A DNA stretch of 11,135 nt from Bifidobacteriaceae bacterium (GTDB lineage: Bacteria > Actinomycetota > Actinomycetes > Actinomycetales > WQXJ01), in contig JAIRPS010000102.1 of the NCBI GenBank assembly GCA_031256885.1, forward strand, positions 1-11,135. Reading direction: 5' to 3'. Below are positions 6,040 through 11,135 of the stretch, piece after piece; positions within the stretch are counted from its first letter, which is position 1; each line of letters begins with the position of its first letter. The translations under genes were made by a program, and so were the position numbers. The notes beneath the pieces were generated by a model. The model was not told the origin of the DNA. It worked only from the letters and a program-made list of their open reading frames with translations, and did no database searches.

Positions 6040-9000
6040 ATGACACATAACCAATTTGCTAGTCCGGGGCGTTGTTTTGCCGCTGGCCTAGCCACTGTTG
6101 CGCTGGTCGCAGCTGGCTTGATAGCCACCGCCCCAGCCGAGGCGGCACCGCCCGCCCTGATCACTAACCCAGTCCAGTATGTCCAGGTTTTTGGCGGTAC
6201 TGGTAATGGCGGCGGCGAAGTTGGTGACATCAACGACTTCCCCGGCCCAGCCATGCCTTTTGGCATGGTTCAGTTTTCTCCTGATAGCAACGGCACAGCG
6301 GCTAACGTCACCCAAGGCACTTGGAGCAGTAACCGCAATGGTGCCGGCTATCACTGGCCTGACCGCAGCACGCGCGGCTTTTCAATGACACATGCTTCGC
6401 AGGGCTGTTCGCTTTATGGCGATATTCCGATTATCCCGTCAACCTGGTCAAACTTGACCGGCACGGGTAACAATGGGCCATGGTCACAGCGGCTGGCTTA
6501 TAGTAAACCAGCCACCCCCAATGAACCGGGGGCTGACGAGTATGCCGAGGTTGGTTATTACCGCCTTGACGGTACTGACGCGAACGGCGCGGTGATTCGT
6601 TCCGAACTGGGTGCCACCACCCGCGCCGCTACTGCCACTTTCACCTACCCGGAAGGTACCACCCCGCAGGTTTTCTTGAAACCGTCACAGCACAACAACT
6701 CAAACGGTTACGCCTCGGCTTTAGAAGTTGACCTGGGTAGCAACATTGTTTATGCCCGGGCTACTTCCGGTAGTTTCTGCGGCAAAGGCAACCGTTACAC
6801 GGTGTATTACGCCTTGGCATTTGATCAAGCCTGGAGCGGTTTTGGTACTTGGCAAAATGGTGCCGCGGTAGCTGACCGCACCTCAGTAGCGCACAACACA
6901 TCCCAGGATCTGGGCGGCTATTTCAGTTTCACCCCTGCGGCCACTGGCCCAACTGTGGTGCGCGCCCGGATGGCAATTTCTTATGTCTCCTATGAGGGTG
7001 CTTTAGCTAACCTGACTGCCGAAATTCCTACTTTGGATGCCAGCACACTGGACACAGTGCGCGCTAATAGCCGCGCCACCTGGAACAGTTATTTGTCAAA
7101 GATTGAAGCTAGCGAACCGCTCGCCACTGGTCAGTGGCCTGCCGATGACCCAACGCGCGATCTGAAAACTTTCTACACCGCGTTCTACCATTCAATTACT
7201 CACCCTTCAACTTTCTCTGATGTTGACGGCAAGTACATTGGTTTTGAGGGGGCCGCTGAGGGCGGGCCGGTGATTCATAACACTAATGAGAAACCAGCCC
7301 CGGGCGGGCGGCAACGAATCCAGTATTCGTCTTTCTCAGATTGGGACACCTACCGTTGCCAAGCTGCCCTGGTTGCCGCTTTTTGGCCAGACATTGCCTC
7401 TGACCAGGTGCAATCCTTGGTCAATGCGGCTGAACAGATGGGTTCCTATCCGCAATGGACGGTGGCTAACTCCTCAACTAACCAGATGACTGGTGACAAT
7501 ATTCCGCCACTGATTGCTTCCACCTATGCAATGGGGGCGCGTGACTTTGACACCGCCACCGCTTTGCAATACATGGTTGATGCCGCGATTGGCCCGCATG
7601 CTGGTGAGTTCACCGGCGGTGCCAACACGGCTTTAGGTAACACTTTGCCAATGGTTGAGCGGCCTGGCGCCCAGTTGTATAACGAACGCCACTATGCGCC
7701 ACAAGCTCGCTGGTATCAGGCTGACCACGCTATTACCGGTGCTTCTTACACTGAGGAATACGCTCTGGATGATTTTGCAATCAGCCAATACGCTGCCGCC
7801 TTGGGTGAGCAGCAAGTCGCTGACACGTTCTTTGAACGTTCCCATTGGTGGCAGAACCTGTTCAACCCAACCACCAATTACATTCAGCCGCGCGATCTGA
7901 ACGGTAAGTTCCCGGAAACCAACCCAATGTTGCAGTACACGCCAGACACCACCAACCAATCATTGGCGGCGTTCGGTTGGACCCATCCGAACAAAAACCC
8001 GGACGGTTTTGGTCAGGTTGGTTTTGATGAAGGCAATGCTGAACAGTATTTGTGGTTTGTGCCGCATAACATTAGTGGCTTGATCACAGCGCTTGGCGGC
8101 CATGCGGCGGTTGAGGCTCGTCTGGCTTCTTTCTTCTCCAAGTTGAAGGTTGGTCCGCAGGTTGATGAACGCGGCGGACCGTACATGTTTGCTGGTAATG
8201 AACCAAACTTCAATGCACCGTGGATTTACAACTATCTTGGCGAACCGTCTAAGTCGCAAGAGGTGGTTGACCGGATTAGCCAAGGCATTTTTGGTTACGG
8301 TCCAACTGATGCGATTCCTGGTAATGATGATCTCGGTGCGCAGTCTTCACTGCTGGTTTGGGCTGGTATTGGCGCATACCCGGTTACTCCCGGCACTGAT
8401 GTGATGGCTGTTAACACGCCAATGTTTGAGCAGCTTGTGATTCATCCGGCTGGCGGTAAAACTCTGACGATTAAAACTGCTAACGCCCAATCGCAGCGCG
8501 ATGCCGCCAATGGCAAATATCGCTACATCACCGCCATGTTGGTCAATGACCAACCGACCACTAAGACTTATTTTGGCTGGTCAGAGCTGGCAGATGAGAC
8601 TGTGATTGAGTACACAACAGCCAGTCAAGCAAACGATTGGGGTACTGGCGCTGCTGATGCACCGCCATCTTGGCGGGAAGGTGGGCAAGCGATTGTGGCA
8701 AACCTGCTGCCTGGCAGCAATGCTTACTTTGGTGTGATGGCTGCCACCCCCGGCGGTAGCGCAGCTGGTCGTCTTGATGTGCAACGCATCGAATCAACGG
8801 CTGCTGATTACACGGTCAGTGGCACAGTTAACTATCCTGGCATTACTCTTCGTCCGGTAAGCACCGGGCAGTTTGATGCCGTTGGACACAGCACCACCAA
8901 TCTGGTTTGGGATATTGATCCGTTTGTGCCGGCTGATATTTATCAGGTCACCGCAAGCATCACCACCAGTGATGGCCAAGCCACGGTGAGCGGCAACATT

Positions 9001-11001
9001 CGGGTGAATGAGCCGTATTCTTTGGAGTCTTACCGAACGATTGTTGGCACCTCTTACTATGATGCGCCACGTGGCCGGTTTGATAACGCCACCGGTAGTG
9101 CCACCACGGTGTATTTGCGGGATTTGCTGGATTTGGCTGGTTTCACACCATTGTCTAGCCATGATTTGTCAATTGATGGTGTTGACTTGACTTTCCGCTG
9201 GCCAGGTGCTCCCCATCAGTATCCTGAAGCTGTCACTTTGGCTAGCCCCGCCCAGCAAATCAAACTGGACCGGCCTGCCCAAGCGTTTTCAATGATCGGC
9301 GCAGCTTCGCCATCGTCCGCCAGTAATGTGCCTAATGTGGTGGCAACCGTGATTGAAAGCAACGGCACCACCACTCGTTTCAAGACTTGGGATATTTCGG
9401 TAGGCGACTGGAAGGTGCCTTCAAGCACTGGTGATGCAGCAACCGGCAATCTTGATCCGGCTTACAACAACACCAAAGTGTTGTGGACGGCACGCAATGC
9501 TGTTCAGGCTGCTTCAAACACCAGCCCAATCACTTTAGCTAACCCGTTCCCGGACAATTTGACACACACGGCGGCTCCTGGCCCTTATATTTGGGCAACT
9601 AAACCGTATAAGGCGGAAGCTGGCTGGAAAGTTATTTCCGTCACATTGCCAGCGGTACCACGCAGTGGCACTTTGCCAAATCCGCGTTATTTTGCAATCG
9701 CTCAAGATTCGCCAACCATTGGCAGCTCAGCCACCACTGCGCCGGCCGGTGGCGCTGTGGCCGTGCGAGCCACCGGTTTTGCGGCAAATGAGCCGGTAAC
9801 TTTGACGCTGAACACTACGCCTGCTTCCACAATGGTGGCTACTGCTGATTGGCAAGGTGAAGTTACCGCCGCTGTTCATGTGCCGCGTGCCGCTGCTTTA
9901 GGCGATTATGTAATAACCGTCAGCGGTGCTTCTGTGGCCGAACCGTTAACCACCAATGTGGCTGTCAATTCGGTTGCCACCTACAATCCGGTGTTGACTG
10001 TTCAGGCTGATTCCACGGTTGGTGAGGGTATTTCCTTCAATGGCAGCGGTTTTGAACCTGGCGAGCAGGTAACAGTGACTATTGGTGATTCTTCGGTGAC
10101 GGTTGTGGCTAATGCGGCCGGCGCTATTAGCGGCGTTGTGCCAGCTCCAAGCATCCCTGGCGATTACCCGGTAACCGCTGAAGGCGAGTTGTCTGGCAGC
10201 CCGGCTAGCACTGCACCAATCCCCGTGGCGCCCGCCCCTGAACCGCCCACGGTCACGGTTACCGTGCCTGGTCCGACAGTGCAAGGCCCAACCGTGGAGG
10301 TGCCCGGTCCGACTGTGACTGCGCCCGCTGCAACCGTGGAGGTGCCCGGTCCGACTGTAACTGAACCTGGTGCAACCGTCACCGTGCCGGGCGGAACTTC
10401 ATCAATTGGCCCAAGTCTTGGTGCGCAATCCACCAAGACTTTGCCGGTTATCAATTTCGCTTTACCGAAAGCCACTGTCGCTTGGGGTTCGGTTGTGAGC
10501 ATCACGGCTGCGGTGGGTCAAGAAACCGGCCAAGCCGACTTCTATGACGGCACTCGCCTGCTTGGCAGCGCCCCCCTGGTGGGCGGTCAAGCAACTTTCC
10601 GCACCACCAGTTTGCCGGTGGGGGCGCATGCCCTTTCGGCTCGCTTTGCTGGCAACGAGCGGGCGCATGCTGTCACTTCCTCGGCCAGGCTTTTGACTGT
10701 GGTCAAAGCAACACCGGCCAAGGTAACTGTCAGTGCTAAGGCTTTTGCTGCTGGCACTCGTCCAAAGATCAGCCTGACGGTGGCCAAATTGTCCAATGGG
10801 CAAGCGGCTCGCGGCAAGGTAGCAATCACGGTTGGCGGCAAAACTGTCAAAACAGTCAAGCTGCCGTCAAGCGGCAAGGTCAGTCTGCGCCTACCCAAGG
10901 CATACGCCAAGACCATCAAAGTTAAGGCAAAGTACCAACCAACTGATAAGAGTCATGTGGCCGCTAAAGCGTCAAAGACTTACAAAGTCAAGGTGAAGTA
11001 A
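6040..11001 (+). CDS. Secreted multidomain GH92 alpha-mannosidase (second paralog)
   Basis: Predicted exported calcium-dependent exo-alpha-mannosidase of 1653 aa and a paralog of the gene before it, with the same domain order. The start is set by AAAGGAG ten nt upstream; an in-frame TTG at 6013 lies before that site and is rejected. Residues 1-35 are a signal peptide ending in AEA. The GH92 unit spans about 43-870: NDFPGPAMPFGMVQFSP (65-81), SQGC (120-123), SDWDTYRC (433-440), EGNAEQY (664-670, E664 the likely general acid), NEPNF (720-724) and PGNDDLG (760-766). Then come a NEW3-like sandwich (about 885-990), a carbohydrate-binding-like sandwich (about 993-1224, without the Cys pair of the first paralog), two Ig-like domains (about 1225-1308 and 1314-1395), a VPGPT linker (about 1409-1450), a third Ig-like domain (about 1467-1555) and a Lys-rich tail (1556-1653). 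The loop before E664 is about nine residues longer than in the paralog. Substrate linkage cannot be read from sequence alone. Confidence 0.93.
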   Translation: MTHNQFASPGRCFAAGLATVALVAAGLIATAPAEAAPPALITNPVQYVQVFGGTGNGGGEVGDINDFPGPAMPFGMVQFSPDSNGTAANVTQGTWSSNRNGAGYHWPDRSTRGFSMTHASQGCSLYGDIPIIPSTWSNLTGTGNNGPWSQRLAYSKPATPNEPGADEYAEVGYYRLDGTDANGAVIRSELGATTRAATATFTYPEGTTPQVFLKPSQHNNSNGYASALEVDLGSNIVYARATSGSFCGKGNRYTVYYALAFDQAWSGFGTWQNGAAVADRTSVAHNTSQDLGGYFSFTPAATGPTVVRARMAISYVSYEGALANLTAEIPTLDASTLDTVRANSRATWNSYLSKIEASEPLATGQWPADDPTRDLKTFYTAFYHSITHPSTFSDVDGKYIGFEGAAEGGPVIHNTNEKPAPGGRQRIQYSSFSDWDTYRCQAALVAAFWPDIASDQVQSLVNAAEQMGSYPQWTVANSSTNQMTGDNIPPLIASTYAMGARDFDTATALQYMVDAAIGPHAGEFTGGANTALGNTLPMVERPGAQLYNERHYAPQARWYQADHAITGASYTEEYALDDFAISQYAAALGEQQVADTFFERSHWWQNLFNPTTNYIQPRDLNGKFPETNPMLQYTPDTTNQSLAAFGWTHPNKNPDGFGQVGFDEGNAEQYLWFVPHNISGLITALGGHAAVEARLASFFSKLKVGPQVDERGGPYMFAGNEPNFNAPWIYNYLGEPSKSQEVVDRISQGIFGYGPTDAIPGNDDLGAQSSLLVWAGIGAYPVTPGTDVMAVNTPMFEQLVIHPAGGKTLTIKTANAQSQRDAANGKYRYITAMLVNDQPTTKTYFGWSELADETVIEYTTASQANDWGTGAADAPPSWREGGQAIVANLLPGSNAYFGVMAATPGGSAAGRLDVQRIESTAADYTVSGTVNYPGITLRPVSTGQFDAVGHSTTNLVWDIDPFVPADIYQVTASITTSDGQATVSGNIRVNEPYSLESYRTIVGTSYYDAPRGRFDNATGSATTVYLRDLLDLAGFTPLSSHDLSIDGVDLTFRWPGAPHQYPEAVTLASPAQQIKLDRPAQAFSMIGAASPSSASNVPNVVATVIESNGTTTRFKTWDISVGDWKVPSSTGDAATGNLDPAYNNTKVLWTARNAVQAASNTSPITLANPFPDNLTHTAAPGPYIWATKPYKAEAGWKVISVTLPAVPRSGTLPNPRYFAIAQDSPTIGSSATTAPAGGAVAVRATGFAANEPVTLTLNTTPASTMVATADWQGEVTAAVHVPRAAALGDYVITVSGASVAEPLTTNVAVNSVATYNPVLTVQADSTVGEGISFNGSGFEPGEQVTVTIGDSSVTVVANAAGAISGVVPAPSIPGDYPVTAEGELSGSPASTAPIPVAPAPEPPTVTVTVPGPTVQGPTVEVPGPTVTAPAATVEVPGPTVTEPGATVTVPGGTSSIGPSLGAQSTKTLPVINFALPKATVAWGSVVSITAAVGQETGQADFYDGTRLLGSAPLVGGQATFRTTSLPVGAHALSARFAGNERAHAVTSSARLLTVVKATPAKVTVSAKAFAAGTRPKISLTVAKLSNGQAARGKVAITVGGKTVKTVKLPSSGKVSLRLPKAYAKTIKVKAKYQPTDKSHVAAKASKTYKVKVK
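10252..10392 (+). repeat. VPGPTV-type coding repeats (linker) in the second gene
   Basis: A degenerate Pro/Thr/Val linker is built from VPGPTV, EVPGPTVTAP and EPGATVTV units. A 27-bp segment is identical at 10290-10316 and 10332-10358 (42-bp period, in frame). It corresponds in position to the VPGPTTTV linker of the first paralog, but the unit has diverged, which suggests the two linkers expanded separately. Confidence 0.75.
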
Positions 11002-11008
11002 CAATTTT

Positions 11009-11024
11009 GGGGCAGCAATGCCCC
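11009..11024 (+). other. Small hairpin with GCAA tetraloop just after the second gene
   Basis: GGGGCA (11009-11014) pairs with TGCCCC (11019-11024) around GCAA, a GNRA-type loop. It begins seven nt after the stop codon. It may protect the 3' end of the mRNA or act with the larger stem at 11036-11081. Confidence 0.55.
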
Positions 11025-11035
11025 TGACACACTGC

Positions 11036-11081
11036 ATCACGGCCCTACCCGGCTCACCACTTCCCCGGGTAGGGCCGTGAT
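11036..11081. terminator. Perfect 17-bp stem after the second GH92 gene
   Basis: ATCACGGCCCTACCCGG (11036-11052) pairs fully with 11065-11081 around a 12-nt loop, 34 nt after the stop codon. There is no T tract on either side. It is probably the transcription terminator of the mannosidase locus and could serve a convergent gene to the right as well. Confidence 0.75.
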
Positions 11082-11135
11082 CAGATCGGCTAGCCAAGAC
11101 CGCACAGCAGCCCAACCGGGTTTCGGCCAAGGACC
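11082..11135. other. Terminal 54 bases, no assignable gene
   Basis: Nothing is recognised here. On the minus strand one frame is open from the window edge to a TAG at 11092-11090, ending nine nt before the stem. This is compatible with the tail of a convergent gene, but fourteen codons are too few to judge. Confidence 0.2.

Noticed and set aside
11037..11135. Partial convergent CDS on the minus strand ending at a TGA at 11039-11037
   Set aside because: The frame would run through the whole 17-bp stem, and only about 32 codons are visible with no recognised motif. A different frame ending at 11090 is equally possible.

Overview
The window is dominated by two very large, same-strand genes for secreted multidomain glycoside hydrolase family 92 (GH92) alpha-mannosidases: 825-5768 (1647 aa) and 6040-11001 (1653 aa). 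The host looks like a Gram-positive actinobacterium of moderately high GC, perhaps a host-associated Actinomycetaceae-like species. The reasons are AAAGGA(G)-type ribosome binding sites, Ala-rich signal peptides ending in AQA or AEA, strings of actinobacterial-type Ig-like domains, a Lys-rich C-terminal domain, and long GC stems without a T tract after the genes. The taxonomic call is an inference; no marker gene is present.

Layout. Positions 1-631 hold no convincing gene. They form a C-rich (plus strand) field of degenerate repeats with a period of about 61-64 bp, interrupted by an AT-cored nested palindrome (167-226). The last two units carry an identical 34-bp segment, each with a G-quadruplex motif on the minus strand. 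Positions 632-824 are the control region of the first mannosidase: a C12-T-C6 homopolymer tract, a good sigma-70-type promoter (TTGACA-17-CATACT), overlapping dyads around the predicted transcription start, and a ribosome binding site. The first gene is followed by a perfect 15-bp stem (5861-5896), then a leader with a small dyad overlapping the ribosome binding site of the second gene. The second gene is followed by a GNRA-capped small hairpin and a perfect 17-bp stem (11036-11081). The last 54 bases have no assignable gene.

How the genes work together. Both proteins have the same domain order: signal peptide, GH92 catalytic unit, NEW3-like beta-sandwich, carbohydrate-binding-like beta-sandwich, two Ig-like domains, a VPGPT-repeat linker, a third Ig-like domain and a strongly cationic C-terminal domain. 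They look like an ancient tandem duplication. GH92 enzymes are calcium-dependent exo-acting alpha-mannosidases, so the pair probably trims mannose from high-mannose N-glycans or yeast-type mannan outside the cell. Loops near the active site differ (an extra segment near residues 510-536 of the first enzyme, a longer loop just before the catalytic EGN motif of the second), which suggests different linkage preferences. Neither ends in a sortase signal; retention by the Lys-rich tail is an inference. The most unexplained parts are the repeat field and the homopolymer and dyad-rich promoter.
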